DNA of 64,000 nucleotides. Source: an uncultured Porphyromonadaceae bacterium. GTDB lineage: Bacteria > Bacteroidota > Bacteroidia > Bacteroidales > Muribaculaceae. Location of the stretch: assembly GCA_947175265.1 (NCBI GenBank), contig CAMWMD010000001.1, positions 140,816 to 204,815 of the forward strand, written 5' to 3'. The translations under genes and the position numbers were made by a program. Under the pieces are notes generated by a model. It was not told the origin of the DNA. It did no database searches and saw nothing but the letters and a program-made list of their open reading frames with translations. Shown piece after piece: positions 26,390 through 36,293 of this stretch (position 1 is its first letter; each line of letters starts with the position of its first letter).

Positions 26390-27355
26390 TTAATTTTTTG
26401 TTGCCGGAAGGAAGAACTTGTAGGCGGGTAGCAAGAATATCCATGTGGCGACACAGAAAGGACCGGTCAATGTCGGAAGTCCCATAGGAGCAAAGAAGGC
26501 ATTCATCGCAGCCTGAACGAAGACAGTCACAATTGTACCCAAAACAGCCCATATTGCGCTTCTCCAAGAGAAGTTGCAGAAAGTTGCACCGAGGGCAATT
26601 GCTGTCAATACGGCAGAAAATCCGTACAAACCGTTAGAAATATCTACTGCCGGGCCATGCCAAAGAAATGCAACCAATAAAGAAATTGCAGATCCGAGCG
26701 CTGCCCATAAAGCCGCTCTCCAACTGCTAACCAAAAGACCTAAGAGGAAAAATGCACCGCATACCCACGACTTAATAAGGAATACTTGTGAAATACCGCG
26801 CAACCAATATACGACCAAATCGATGAAACCCATAGAGATGACACCCTCCGCTCCATGAGGGAATTCAGGGGAGCCCATTGATTCAGGAGGGAAGCCGCTG
26901 AAGAGGCGGGAGGAGAGAAGAAATATCCATGTACAGAAAACGAATGGGAATGTGAAAGATGACAAATTCCATTTTCCGAAAACGTTATCCATTCCAGAAC
27001 GTGCCACTATCGTAAGAGCGGAACATATTATCAGACCAATCCACATCCATGGCGTATTACCTAAAAAGGTGGGGAACGCACAACCTACAAGAACGCCGTT
27101 AAATCCCCATAGGCCTTGCGCTCCATTCTGATCGGGCAACCGGAGAATATATCCCACAAGGGTTGAAACCAGAACACCAACCAGCGCTCCCCATGCTACC
27201 AATGGAGCACCCTCAATATAAGCACCCCAGAAAATACCGATGAGGAAAAAAATACCTGTCCACATGTTATCCTGGAACATAACCTGCCCGACACCTCGTG
27301 CGACTGTGCGGGGAAACTCTTTAATTGAATTGGAAATATAGACTTTATCAAACAT
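26390..27355 (-). CDS. urea transporter (UT family)
   Basis: A 321-residue channel-type urea transporter. The protein shows the internal duplication of the family: a WGFNGVLVGCAFPTFLG segment in the first half is echoed by YGFSAVLTAIALGATF in the second. The LSSFTFPFVFCTWIFL stretch matches the LPxxTxPF signature that lines the pore in vertebrate UT and bacterial dvUT, and TGPFCVATWIF repeats it in the second half. It should let urea diffuse across the inner membrane down its gradient. A complete urease operon lies about 32 kb away at 58-64 kb, so the pair is functionally linked though not co-transcribed. Confidence 0.88.
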   Translation of the reverse strand: MFDKVYISNSIKEFPRTVARGVGQVMFQDNMWTGIFFLIGIFWGAYIEGAPLVAWGALVGVLVSTLVGYILRLPDQNGAQGLWGFNGVLVGCAFPTFLGNTPWMWIGLIICSALTIVARSGMDNVFGKWNLSSFTFPFVFCTWIFLLSSRLFSGFPPESMGSPEFPHGAEGVISMGFIDLVVYWLRGISQVFLIKSWVCGAFFLLGLLVSSWRAALWAALGSAISLLVAFLWHGPAVDISNGLYGFSAVLTAIALGATFCNFSWRSAIWAVLGTIVTVFVQAAMNAFFAPMGLPTLTGPFCVATWIFLLPAYKFFLPATKN

Positions 27356-27388
27356 AACAATACGTTTTAAGAAGTTATCAAAATATAA

Positions 27389-28192
27389 TTATTGTGCCAT
27401 GGCGTCAGCGGTATCGTCAGAAACCTTATCTTCCTGTTTCAACTGTTTATCGCTGTTACCGACAAGAGGAGTAGTGAAATTCATATCGCCATATTTCTGA
27501 CCAATCTGGTGATGCTTCGTCAATATATTGGTGACGTAAACGGTAAATATCGGGAACATCATCATACCAAGTGCCGCAAGCAAAACTGACAATATGCGAC
27601 CTACTGTAGTCACGGCCGTAATATTGCAACCAACGGTCGTTGCATCCATGAACGCCCACCAAAGGGCATCATCATAATTTACAACAAGACTGTTGACACC
27701 ATGCTCAAAAAGGAAAAACGCCAATGAAGCGAAATATATGGTAAATAATAATGTGGCAAGATAGGAAATGAAAAGTCCGGTGGCTTTATTGTATGTAAAC
27801 CAACTCACCACTATCGACATAGCATAGCCACCTCGAATAAGGGGAATATATCTGAGGCAGTAGGTCAATTGTGGATCAAACGACCATCCATAATGTGTTA
27901 TTATAGAGTTATAGGGGATAGATACAAGGAAGAAAAGGAAGTGTCCTCCCAGATAATGCCATTTATTCTCAGCGAGAAAAAACTCGATAAAGAAATCAGC
28001 GAGGAATATCACGCAAATCCAAAACTGTACTTTCATGAACTGTGGTTCCTCATAGAAGGCCTCATTATGAAATGAATCAATAGAGATACATACAACAAGA
28101 AAAATAGACAGAAGCAAAATCAGAATATGGAGAACCATATAAAGTCCTTTTATTCTGAAAAGAGAATGGATTTTAGATTCTTGGGCTGCCAT
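27389..28192 (-). CDS. voltage-gated-like potassium channel family protein with atypical filter
   Basis: A 267-residue integral membrane protein with about six transmembrane helices and a pore loop (residues 174-192) before the last helix, the layout of Kv/KvAP-type channels. The selectivity filter reads TTVGCN (185-190) instead of TVGYG. Position 4 has few of the arginines expected in a voltage sensor (LRYIPLIRGGYA), so gating by voltage is doubtful. The last 35 residues form a short cytoplasmic tail with no RCK domain. It appears to be the first gene of the operon with the urea transporter (33-base gap) and the MFS permease. Ion selectivity cannot be assumed. Confidence 0.7.
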   Translation of the reverse strand: MAAQESKIHSLFRIKGLYMVLHILILLLSIFLVVCISIDSFHNEAFYEEPQFMKVQFWICVIFLADFFIEFFLAENKWHYLGGHFLFFLVSIPYNSIITHYGWSFDPQLTYCLRYIPLIRGGYAMSIVVSWFTYNKATGLFISYLATLLFTIYFASLAFFLFEHGVNSLVVNYDDALWWAFMDATTVGCNITAVTTVGRILSVLLAALGMMMFPIFTVYVTNILTKHHQIGQKYGDMNFTTPLVGNSDKQLKQEDKVSDDTADAMAQ

Positions 28193-28330
28193 AGTAGAAT
28201 TTCTTTTGTGTTATTGAAAGCAAATATGGAATACCTCTCTACAGATTTAAAACCTAAACTAAGATTTAAATACAACGAAGGAGGGTTACTATATTTTAAC
28301 AAATTCATCGGGGAAATTGATTTTTTAATA

Positions 28331-28359
28331 TTGTAATTTTTATTTTTTTATTAACTTTG
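28331..28359 (+). promoter_or_regulatory. promoter of sbcDC
   Basis: TTG (28331-28333), 18-base spacer and TAACTTTG (28352-28359) fit the Bacteroidota consensus. The leader to the sbcD ATG is about 100 bases and contains no obvious structure. Confidence 0.65.
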
Positions 28360-28467
28360 AGAGTATTATTCAATGTTTAAATTTTAATGTGGTAAATGAA
28401 GGGAAGTATCAGACGGGAAAATTCAAAACTTCTCGAGCTTTCCGGATTTTGATAATAAATCTAGTAT

Positions 28468-29664
28468 ATGAAGGTGCTTCATACTTCTGATTGGCATTTG
28501 GGTCATAGTCTTTATGGATATGACAGAAGAGATGAGTTCAAGCATTTCCTTTCCCAACTGCTTGAAATAATCGCTGAGGAGAAACCGGATGTATTGCTGG
28601 TAAGCGGAGATATTTACGATGTCTCCGCACCATCCACACATGTGATTGAACTCTTCAACAGTTTTATGCTTGAAGTCAGAAAATATATACCCGATATTAC
28701 TGTAGTAGTCATATCGGGAAATCATGACAGTGCATCAAGAATAGATGTTTACCGGAATGTATGGGAAAAACTGGATATACATGTGATTGGAAAAGTAGAA
28801 AGAAAGGATAGGGTATATAATTTTTCGAAAAACGTTATAGAAATTGAAGGCAAAGGGAGAATCATTGCCATTCCTTTCATAAATCCATCTTTCTTATGGT
28901 CCGGAGATAAAGATATATCAGGTGAGAAGGCATTTTTCAATGTCTTGGAACAAGAGATTGAAAGTTCTTTCCCGGATGATTTGCCCAATGTGCTGATGGC
29001 ACATCTTACTGTCAGGGGTAAAAGTGTGACTGCGGATAATTCAACTTTGATCGGGAACGTGAACAGTGTGACCTCTGATATATTCGGAAACATTTATGAT
29101 TATATAGCACTCGGTCATATCCACCGACCCCAAACACTTGATGCGAATGATAGGATAAGATATTCCGGATCTCCAATACCCATAAGTTTTGACGAGGATT
29201 ATCCTCATACCGTCTCTATATTAGACATAGAGAAGGGTCAAAAGCCACAACTTAAAGAAATAGTGATAACACCATTGAGAAATCTAAAGACATTTCCGGA
29301 GAAGCCGGTAAATTTCCGGAGTGCTTTAAAAATTCTTACAAAATATCCTTCTGCTGACACATCTTATATCCGAGTCAATATCGAGCAACCGGAAGATTTG
29401 CCTTCCGATTGCGAAGAACAGATAGCCTCTGCTCTTAAAGATAAAGAATGCAGATACTGCATCATCAAATACAATAAACCCGGGAAAGAGAATCATAAAG
29501 CAGAATTTGAAGAAATGAGAACTTCAGATTTCAAATTACTGAATCCGGCAGAAGTAGCATCCCGATTTTTTAAAACAATTGGGATAGGGGAAGACGATAT
29601 TTCAGAACTCAGTGGTCTGATTTCAGAAATAGAGGAAGATCTAACGGCAAAAGAAAGTTTTTGA
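28468..29664 (+). CDS. sbcD: exonuclease subunit SbcD
   Basis: A 398-residue Mre11-type nuclease. The phosphodiesterase motifs are DWHLGH (Asp8, His10), VSGDIYD, SGNHDS and a late LGHIHRPQ. With SbcC it forms the complex that opens hairpins and trims protein-blocked DNA ends using Mn and ATP. The C-terminal capping domain is present, so the protein is full length. Three bases separate its stop from the sbcC start, consistent with one transcript from the promoter at 28331. Confidence 0.95.
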   Translation: MKVLHTSDWHLGHSLYGYDRRDEFKHFLSQLLEIIAEEKPDVLLVSGDIYDVSAPSTHVIELFNSFMLEVRKYIPDITVVVISGNHDSASRIDVYRNVWEKLDIHVIGKVERKDRVYNFSKNVIEIEGKGRIIAIPFINPSFLWSGDKDISGEKAFFNVLEQEIESSFPDDLPNVLMAHLTVRGKSVTADNSTLIGNVNSVTSDIFGNIYDYIALGHIHRPQTLDANDRIRYSGSPIPISFDEDYPHTVSILDIEKGQKPQLKEIVITPLRNLKTFPEKPVNFRSALKILTKYPSADTSYIRVNIEQPEDLPSDCEEQIASALKDKECRYCIIKYNKPGKENHKAEFEEMRTSDFKLLNPAEVASRFFKTIGIGEDDISELSGLISEIEEDLTAKESF

Positions 29665-29667
29665 ACA

Positions 29668-32472
29668 ATGATAATTAAGAATCTAACAATACACAATATC
29701 GCCTCATTGGCAGAAGCAGAAATCGATTTTCAAAATTCGACGATAGGTGAGGCCTCGATATTTTTAATATCGGGAGAAACGGGGGCAGGTAAAAGCACAA
29801 TACTTGACGCCATTTGTCTCGCCCTCTATGCACAGACACCACGCATGATGTCGTCAAGCAGAGAGGAATTGGCATTCTTCAACGAGCAGAAAGGAAAATT
29901 CTATACTAATGACAATGCCCAACTATTGAGAAGAGGGACAGGTGAAGGGTTCGTAAGACTTATCTTTGAAGGGAATGACGGATACGATTATGAGGCAATT
30001 TGGGCTGTCCAAAGAGACCACAAGAAGGCACATAAGAAATTGCAGAAACCTACACGTATTCTAAGAAGCGTAAGTAATGGGAACTATTGCGAAACCCATA
30101 AAAAACAGATAGAGGAGAAGATTCCACAACTCACAGGATTGGATTATGACCAATTTTGTCGTACCGTTATGCTTCCTCAAGGTGAGTTTACCAAATTCCT
30201 GAAAAGTTCTCGAAGTGAGAAGTCTCAGATACTTGAGAAATTGACGGGCACTGAGATTTATTCTATCATCGGTAAGGAGATTGCCTCACGTTATTTGAAG
30301 GAAAAGAATCTATGGGATAGTATTCAGAAGGAGATAGACAGCATCTTTATTCTTCAGGAAGAGGAAGTGGCAGGTGTCGGCAATGAACTGGAAAGTCTTG
30401 GGGAGGAAGGAAAGAAAAGTTCGGAAATTAAAAAATCCATTTCTGAAAAGATCATGTGGATTGAGGAATACACCTCCCTTATTACAAAGGAGATAGAATT
30501 GCAGAAGGATATCAATATACTCAAGGAAACATCCGAATCAAAGCAATTTAAAGAAAATGTTAAGTTAATCGAGGAATACAACAAAACAATAGTGCCGAGA
30601 AGTTTACTTGCAGATTTGAATACCCAGAAGGAAAATTTGAAAAGACATGAAGAGTTGCGCAATAAAATTGAAGAGAGCATAAGCGAATCACAGAAAAACG
30701 AAGAGTTGAAAAAGGTGGAGGTTGAGAGAATTATTTCAATAATCGAAAACCTAAACAATCGTCTTGAAAAATTTGATGCCGATGATATCAATAAGAAGAT
30801 TATAAAACTTAATGAAACAAAAAATCTTCTTATAGGATATGGGGCAAATCTTGAGAATTTCAATAGAAGTAGAGGCCTTGAACTTGAACTCAATCGGGAA
30901 GTCGCTGATTTAAATGATAGGATTAAATCTCATGATGTCATTCTCCAGACATCGATGGGAAAGAAACCTTACGCGGTCACGCGTAATGAAAAGGCAATTA
31001 GGGAATTTGATAAAATATTTGTATCTACCTCAAACGCTGCTAAAAAACTGAGAGGGATGGTGAATGAAGGAGATATGTGTCCGGTATGTGGGCAAAAGAT
31101 CATCCATCATCTTGAGGAAGGTTTCTTTAAGGAATTGTTGGCACCTCTTGAAAAGGAGAAGAGAGAGTCCGAAGAAAATTTAAGAACCATAGAGGCAACT
31201 ATCAACTCCGAAAAGAGAATTATTTCCGAACTTGAGACAGAGTGTAGAAAAGCAAATACAAAGTTAGTTGAGGTTTGCAAATCGACAAAAGGATTCCGAG
31301 AACTCATTATCAATCAGGAGGAGCAATTGAAAGCTATTGGGCTTGTTGAGTTGGATAATGCAGAAAAGATAGATGACCGAATATCCGTAATTGATAAGGA
31401 AATAGGAGAGACGCTTCTTTTGCAGAAACAGTATCAACATATCTCAAAAGAGATAAAGCATCAGAGAATTAAGGAAACCGGATTGAATAAGGAGTATGCC
31501 TCTTTGAAAGAGAAAACCTTAAAAGAGAAGGAAGCACTGTCCGTATGGAAAGCAAGTCTATCAGAGAAAAAGGCACGTATAACTCAAATCGAAGATTCCT
31601 TACACCAATTTTTGACAGAACATTCTGATGTTAGCATGGAAAAATTGAAAGAACTCATTGAGATAAAGAAGGAGTATGTCGATCTAATTTCTGAGGAAGT
31701 AAAGAAGATGGAAGAAACTTTTCACAATAAATTGGGAGCTTCTGAATTAGTCAGAAGAAATAAACAAGAGTTGGAAAAGAGCCGACCTTTGTTGGAGGAA
31801 GATGATAATGTAAGGGAATTACAAAAACAGTTGAAGACAGTTGAAAACAGAATAAATGAAATCAACATATCAACGGGAAGGCTAAAGGAGAAACTTGATC
31901 TGAATAAGCGGAATAATGAAATACGTAAAAAGAAAGAACAAGAAGGGGAGTCGGTAAGAATAAGGAAAGAGAAATGGGAAAGACTTTATAAGTTCCTGGG
32001 AGACGGAGACGGGGTTAAGTTCAGGTCAATTGCCCAAAGTTATATACTCAAGTCGTTATTGAACAACGCAAATGTGTATATGCAAACGTTTAATGACAGG
32101 TATACATTAACCTGCAATCCGGGTTCACTGGCAATTCTTGTCAGGGATAACTTGCAACCGGGAGAGCCACAACCGGCGAGTATTTTATCCGGTGGTGAAG
32201 GATTCATGGCATCCCTTTCTCTCGCCCTAGCACTCTCTAATCTAAAAGATCACTCTCTGGGTGTGGATATTCTATTTATTGACGAAGGATTCGGCACACT
32301 TTCACCAGAATATCTTGAGAACGTAATGGAAACTCTTGAGAAACTTCATAGGTTTGGAGGTAAAAAGGTAGGATTGATAAGTCACGTACCGGAACTAAAA
32401 GACAGGATACCTGTCCAGATCAATGTAAAGAGAGTATCTCCTTCACTCTCGAATATAGAAATAAACCAATAA
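29668..32472 (+). CDS. sbcC: exonuclease subunit SbcC
   Basis: A 934-residue SMC/Rad50-type ATPase. Walker A is SGETGAGKST near residues 35-44 (Lys42). Two long coiled coils (about 200-460 and 490-800) flank the zinc hook CPVC (Cys471, Cys474). The ABC signature LSGGEGFMASLSLALALS and Walker B DILFIDEGFGTLS lie at the C-terminus. Coding sequence here is noticeably rich in Lys and Glu codons because of the coiled coil. It powers SbcD cleavage of hairpins and stalled-fork structures. A 15 bp stem terminator follows. Confidence 0.95.
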   Translation: MIIKNLTIHNIASLAEAEIDFQNSTIGEASIFLISGETGAGKSTILDAICLALYAQTPRMMSSSREELAFFNEQKGKFYTNDNAQLLRRGTGEGFVRLIFEGNDGYDYEAIWAVQRDHKKAHKKLQKPTRILRSVSNGNYCETHKKQIEEKIPQLTGLDYDQFCRTVMLPQGEFTKFLKSSRSEKSQILEKLTGTEIYSIIGKEIASRYLKEKNLWDSIQKEIDSIFILQEEEVAGVGNELESLGEEGKKSSEIKKSISEKIMWIEEYTSLITKEIELQKDINILKETSESKQFKENVKLIEEYNKTIVPRSLLADLNTQKENLKRHEELRNKIEESISESQKNEELKKVEVERIISIIENLNNRLEKFDADDINKKIIKLNETKNLLIGYGANLENFNRSRGLELELNREVADLNDRIKSHDVILQTSMGKKPYAVTRNEKAIREFDKIFVSTSNAAKKLRGMVNEGDMCPVCGQKIIHHLEEGFFKELLAPLEKEKRESEENLRTIEATINSEKRIISELETECRKANTKLVEVCKSTKGFRELIINQEEQLKAIGLVELDNAEKIDDRISVIDKEIGETLLLQKQYQHISKEIKHQRIKETGLNKEYASLKEKTLKEKEALSVWKASLSEKKARITQIEDSLHQFLTEHSDVSMEKLKELIEIKKEYVDLISEEVKKMEETFHNKLGASELVRRNKQELEKSRPLLEEDDNVRELQKQLKTVENRINEINISTGRLKEKLDLNKRNNEIRKKKEQEGESVRIRKEKWERLYKFLGDGDGVKFRSIAQSYILKSLLNNANVYMQTFNDRYTLTCNPGSLAILVRDNLQPGEPQPASILSGGEGFMASLSLALALSNLKDHSLGVDILFIDEGFGTLSPEYLENVMETLEKLHRFGGKKVGLISHVPELKDRIPVQINVKRVSPSLSNIEINQ

Positions 32473-32490
32473 AGCAGATTTGTTAAAATG

Positions 32491-32531
32491 AATAACCCTC
32501 TAAAGTTTGTGTTTGACTTTAGGGGGTTATT
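32491..32531. terminator. bidirectional terminator after sbcC and ligA
   Basis: Arms 32491-32505 and 32517-32531 form a 15 bp stem with one T-G pair and an 11-base loop. It lies between the convergent ends of sbcC and the long minus-strand cluster ending in ligA. Confidence 0.8.
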
Positions 32532-32555
32532 CCATAATTCAGAATCCTTATAGTA

Positions 32556-34568
32556 TTATTCTCCAATCATTTTAAGAAATTCCTCCTCACCAACCAAGGG
32601 AATCCCAAGTTTTTCACACTTCTCCCGTTTTGCCGGACCCATATTTTCCCCGGCGAGTACAAAGGATGTCTTTTTAGAAATGCTTCCTGCATTCCTGCCT
32701 CCCTCTTTCTCAATGATATCCTTATACTCATCGCGGGAATGATGACTGAATGTACCGGAGATGACAATAGTCTTTCCCTCAAGAGAAGTGCCTCGTGGCT
32801 CAAGTTTATCAGCCGAAAGAGACATTTGCACTCCCGCAGTCCTCAGTCTCTCTATTATCTCAAGGTTTACAGGGATGTCGAGATATTCCCTGATAGACTT
32901 GGCTATGATTGGTCCCACATCCGGTATTGCTGTGAGATCTGCTTCCGACATGGCGAGGAGATTATCCATAGTCTTGACATAACTTGCCAATCTTTTTGCA
33001 GTGGTTTCCCCAATGTTGGGTATGGATAAAGCATAAACCACACGTTCGAAAGGCACTGCCTTTGACGAATCAATGCCATCCATTATTCTTAATGCAGTCT
33101 TTTCTCCAATTCTGTCAAGATTCTCAAGTTTCTCTTTTGTCAAATCATATATGTCAGCAATATTCTGCACTAATCCGCAAGAGAATAAGAGTTGTGCCGT
33201 TTCCTCTCCTATTCCGTCGATATTCATCATTCTTCTTGCACAAAAATGCTCAATCTTTCCCGTGATTTGCGGACGGCATCCAAAATGATTTGGACAGCAC
33301 CAAGCCGCATCTCCATATATTCTTACCAATGGCGTGCCGCACTCGGGGCATTCACTTACGAATCTAATCTTCCGAGAATCCTTACCCCTCTTGGATTTGT
33401 CAACACCTGTAATTTTCGGGATTATCTCACCACCTTTCTCCACATAAAGCCAGTCACCCTCATGGATATCAAGTTCCTGGATTATATCATCATTATGAAG
33501 TGAGGCTCTCTTAACAATAGTTCCTGATAATTGGACCGGTTCAAGATTGGCGACAGGAGTGACAATACCCATTCTACCGGTTTCAAAAGAAACAAAGCGA
33601 AGGGGAGTGCAAGCACGTTCCGGATTAAACTTAAAGGCTATAGCCCAACGGGGAGATTTTGCAGTATAACCGAGATTCAATTGCTGTCGGAGTGAATTAA
33701 TCTTGAAAACAAGCCCATCGGTAGCAACAGGGAGATTCTTTCTATTGACGTCCCAATTTTCAATAAAATCGTTTACCTCTTCTATAGAATCAAGAAGCGT
33801 CATCTCCTTTGATACTTTGAAACCCCATTTGCGGGCTGCCTCAAGATTGTCGTAATGATTATCATACGGAAGATTATCACTCAACAGATAGTAAAACCGG
33901 GCATCAAGATGCCTCTTGGCAACTTCTTTCGAATCCTGCATTTTCAGTGTGCCCGACGCTGCGTTACGGGGATTGGCAAATAACGGCTCCTCATTATATG
34001 CTCTCTCCGCATTCAATTTTTCAAATACTTCCCAGGGCATCAGAATTTCCCCTCTAATCTCAAATTCATCAGGCCAATCTCCGGGTTGCAATTGAAGAGG
34101 GACACTACGGATTGTCTTGACGTTAGCGGTGACATCATCGCCTTGGGTGCCATCACCTCTTGTTACAGCCCTGACCATTTTCCCATTTTTGTAGGTAACT
34201 GAGATGGAAGTTCCGTCAAATTTCAATTCCCCGACAATCTGAAATTTTTCATTGCCGAGTGATTTCTTCAATCTCTCAAACCAGTCATCAACCTCCTCAA
34301 TGGAATATGAATTAGACAGCGACATCATTGGCCGAGTATGGATAACGTGTTCAAAACCCTTTGTAAGATCGGAACCTACCCGTTTAGTCGGAGATAAAGG
34401 GTCTTCGTATTCAGGAAAATCTTTTTCAAGGTTTTCCAATTCCTTCATCATAAAATCAAATTCCTTATCCGATATTTCCGGTTGATTCAGGATATAGTAA
34501 TTATGATTATGCCGGTGAAGATCTTTTCTGAGTTCTTCAATCCTTGACTTTGCTTCAGTACTGTTCAT
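32556..34568 (-). CDS. ligA: NAD-dependent DNA ligase
   Basis: A 670-residue LigA. The AMP-accepting lysine is Lys116 in GELKFDGTS (KxDG motif). The domain order is Ia, adenylation, OB fold, four-Cys zinc finger (CPECGTPLV and the WCCPNHFGC segment), helix-hairpin-helix repeats (IGEKTALRI, IGETTAKRL, VGPIIAKSI) and a C-terminal BRCT domain (LEGKTIVISGTF). It seals nicks using NAD and is essential in bacteria. It is the last gene of a 13-gene minus-strand run and lies 18 bases after the EamA transporter gene. Confidence 0.97.
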   Translation of the reverse strand: MNSTEAKSRIEELRKDLHRHNHNYYILNQPEISDKEFDFMMKELENLEKDFPEYEDPLSPTKRVGSDLTKGFEHVIHTRPMMSLSNSYSIEEVDDWFERLKKSLGNEKFQIVGELKFDGTSISVTYKNGKMVRAVTRGDGTQGDDVTANVKTIRSVPLQLQPGDWPDEFEIRGEILMPWEVFEKLNAERAYNEEPLFANPRNAASGTLKMQDSKEVAKRHLDARFYYLLSDNLPYDNHYDNLEAARKWGFKVSKEMTLLDSIEEVNDFIENWDVNRKNLPVATDGLVFKINSLRQQLNLGYTAKSPRWAIAFKFNPERACTPLRFVSFETGRMGIVTPVANLEPVQLSGTIVKRASLHNDDIIQELDIHEGDWLYVEKGGEIIPKITGVDKSKRGKDSRKIRFVSECPECGTPLVRIYGDAAWCCPNHFGCRPQITGKIEHFCARRMMNIDGIGEETAQLLFSCGLVQNIADIYDLTKEKLENLDRIGEKTALRIMDGIDSSKAVPFERVVYALSIPNIGETTAKRLASYVKTMDNLLAMSEADLTAIPDVGPIIAKSIREYLDIPVNLEIIERLRTAGVQMSLSADKLEPRGTSLEGKTIVISGTFSHHSRDEYKDIIEKEGGRNAGSISKKTSFVLAGENMGPAKREKCEKLGIPLVGEEEFLKMIGE

Positions 34569-34586
34569 TTGATAAAATTTTAAGAT

Positions 34587-35516
34587 CTACCTTCTTTTAC
34601 GGGGAAACAATCTGTGTATATGCAGAAGTTGACGGTGAATATTTCCGCCACCGACTACTATTGAAACAGCCACAAGAATCAGGACTATTCCGATAGTGGA
34701 TCTTAGTGACAATGTCTCTCCAAAGACAGATATTCCTATGGCGACAGCCGTCACAGGTTCAAGAGCCCCTAAAATTGCTGTCGGAGTCGGACCTATAAGT
34801 TGTATTGCAGAAGTCGTACACAAAAAAGAGATTGCCGTAGGAAATATGGCAAGCCCTATAAGGTTAATCCATGAGAATGGGGAAGTGGGGAGGGTAAAGG
34901 TATTCATCATAAGGGCTTTTACGATAAACACGAATAATCCGAACACCAAAACATAGAAGATTACTTTCAGTGTGGGCATGAATCTTAATGCAGTCCTATT
35001 GACCCCAACAATATATATAGCATAAGTAAGGGATGATACCATTACAAGAACTGTTCCGAAAGCAGATATTGTTGAGCCATCAGTCTTTTTAAACAATAAT
35101 GCAATTCCGGAAAGGGCCATAATTATGCAAATGATTGTTGCGATTGTGATTTTTTCCTTAAACACAATCGTCATAATCAAAGCAACCATTATGGGATAAA
35201 CAAAAAGAAGGGTAGAGGCAATTCCGGCATCCATGTAGTTATAACTCATGAAAAGAGTCAGAGAAGAGAGAGCCATTAGAATACCCATGATTGCTAGTTG
35301 TCCGGATTGCTTCGCATTTATCCTGAATTGGTCAGACCCTCTGCGGAATAAAAGCATCAATCCCATTACAGGTATAGCCAGCAGGTATCTGAAAAGGAGC
35401 ACGGAATCAGGAGTCATACCTTCGGAATATAACGGCAATGCGAAAAGGGGATTGGTCCCATAACTTGCGGCTGCAATTGATCCAATGATGTATCCCTTTG
35501 CTTTATCGGAAATCAT
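34587..35516 (-). CDS. EamA/DMT-family transporter
   Basis: A 309-residue permease of the drug/metabolite transporter superfamily with ten predicted helices and two EamA repeats. The first repeat ends with MDAGIASTLLFVYPIMVALIM and the second with IGPTPTAILGALEPVTAVAIGISVFGETLS, the typical EamA closing motif. Substrates of this family range from amino acids to nucleotides and cannot be predicted. It lies 12 bases after truA and 18 before ligA, so it is probably co-transcribed with these housekeeping genes. Confidence 0.85.
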   Translation of the reverse strand: MISDKAKGYIIGSIAAASYGTNPLFALPLYSEGMTPDSVLLFRYLLAIPVMGLMLLFRRGSDQFRINAKQSGQLAIMGILMALSSLTLFMSYNYMDAGIASTLLFVYPIMVALIMTIVFKEKITIATIICIIMALSGIALLFKKTDGSTISAFGTVLVMVSSLTYAIYIVGVNRTALRFMPTLKVIFYVLVFGLFVFIVKALMMNTFTLPTSPFSWINLIGLAIFPTAISFLCTTSAIQLIGPTPTAILGALEPVTAVAIGISVFGETLSLRSTIGIVLILVAVSIVVGGGNIHRQLLHIHRLFPRKRR

Positions 35517-35528
35517 ATAATCAGAATT

Positions 35529-36290
35529 TTATTTAATATAAGGGTATTTAATCTCCCAAAGGAAAAGTCCCTCGGCAGGCATCGACATACCGGCTGAAGA
35601 TCTGTTTTTGGATAGAATGATATCACGGAACCCGTCGGTAGTGACGCGTCCCCTTCCTACTTCCACTAACGTCCCTACAACTGCTCTGACCATATTACGG
35701 AGAAAACGATTGGCAGAGATAGTGAAAACCAAACCATTCGGGATGAAGGGGAAGTCTTCGCCGGATTTATTCCAATGAGCCTCCCGCACTTCACATAAGT
35801 TTGTTTTAGCATCTGAATGCAGTTTTGCAAATGATGTGAAATCGGAGGTGGAGAGAAGTATCTTGGCAGCCTCGTTCATCGCATCAACGTTAAGTTCATG
35901 CGGCATGAAACAGGAATAGTCATAGACGAATGGTGATTTATTATAAGTAATGAAATACTTGTAGGTCCTTTCTATCGCATCAAACCTGGCATGCGCTTCA
36001 TCGCTCACCTCTATTAAATCATCAAAAGCGACATCCTTTCCAACCAATCTGTTTATTGAATTTAGAAAACGTGATTTGTCTGCCACCGCAAACGGCACAT
36101 CAAAATGGGCAAACATTTCACGCGCATGAACTCCGGCGTCTGTACGTCCGGCACCGACAATATTAATCGGGAGGCGTGTCACAATTGACAACGCCTCCTC
36201 AATATTCTGCTGCACACTTACGGCATTAGGCTGGGACTGCCATCCATGAAATCGGGTGCCATTATAAGACAGTTTCAGAAAATATCTCAT
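35529..36290 (-). CDS. truA: tRNA pseudouridine(38-40) synthase
   Basis: A 253-residue pseudouridine synthase. The catalytic aspartate is Asp51 in the GAGRTDAGVHA motif. The start MRYFLKLSYNGTRFHGWQSQ and the FLRNMVRAVVGTLVEVGRG segment near residue 200 are hallmarks of TruA. It converts uridines 38-40 in the anticodon arm of many tRNAs to pseudouridine. It follows speA by 3 bases. Confidence 0.96.
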   Translation of the reverse strand: MRYFLKLSYNGTRFHGWQSQPNAVSVQQNIEEALSIVTRLPINIVGAGRTDAGVHAREMFAHFDVPFAVADKSRFLNSINRLVGKDVAFDDLIEVSDEAHARFDAIERTYKYFITYNKSPFVYDYSCFMPHELNVDAMNEAAKILLSTSDFTSFAKLHSDAKTNLCEVREAHWNKSGEDFPFIPNGLVFTISANRFLRNMVRAVVGTLVEVGRGRVTTDGFRDIILSKNRSSAGMSMPAEGLFLWEIKYPYIK

Positions 36291-36293
36291 GTC

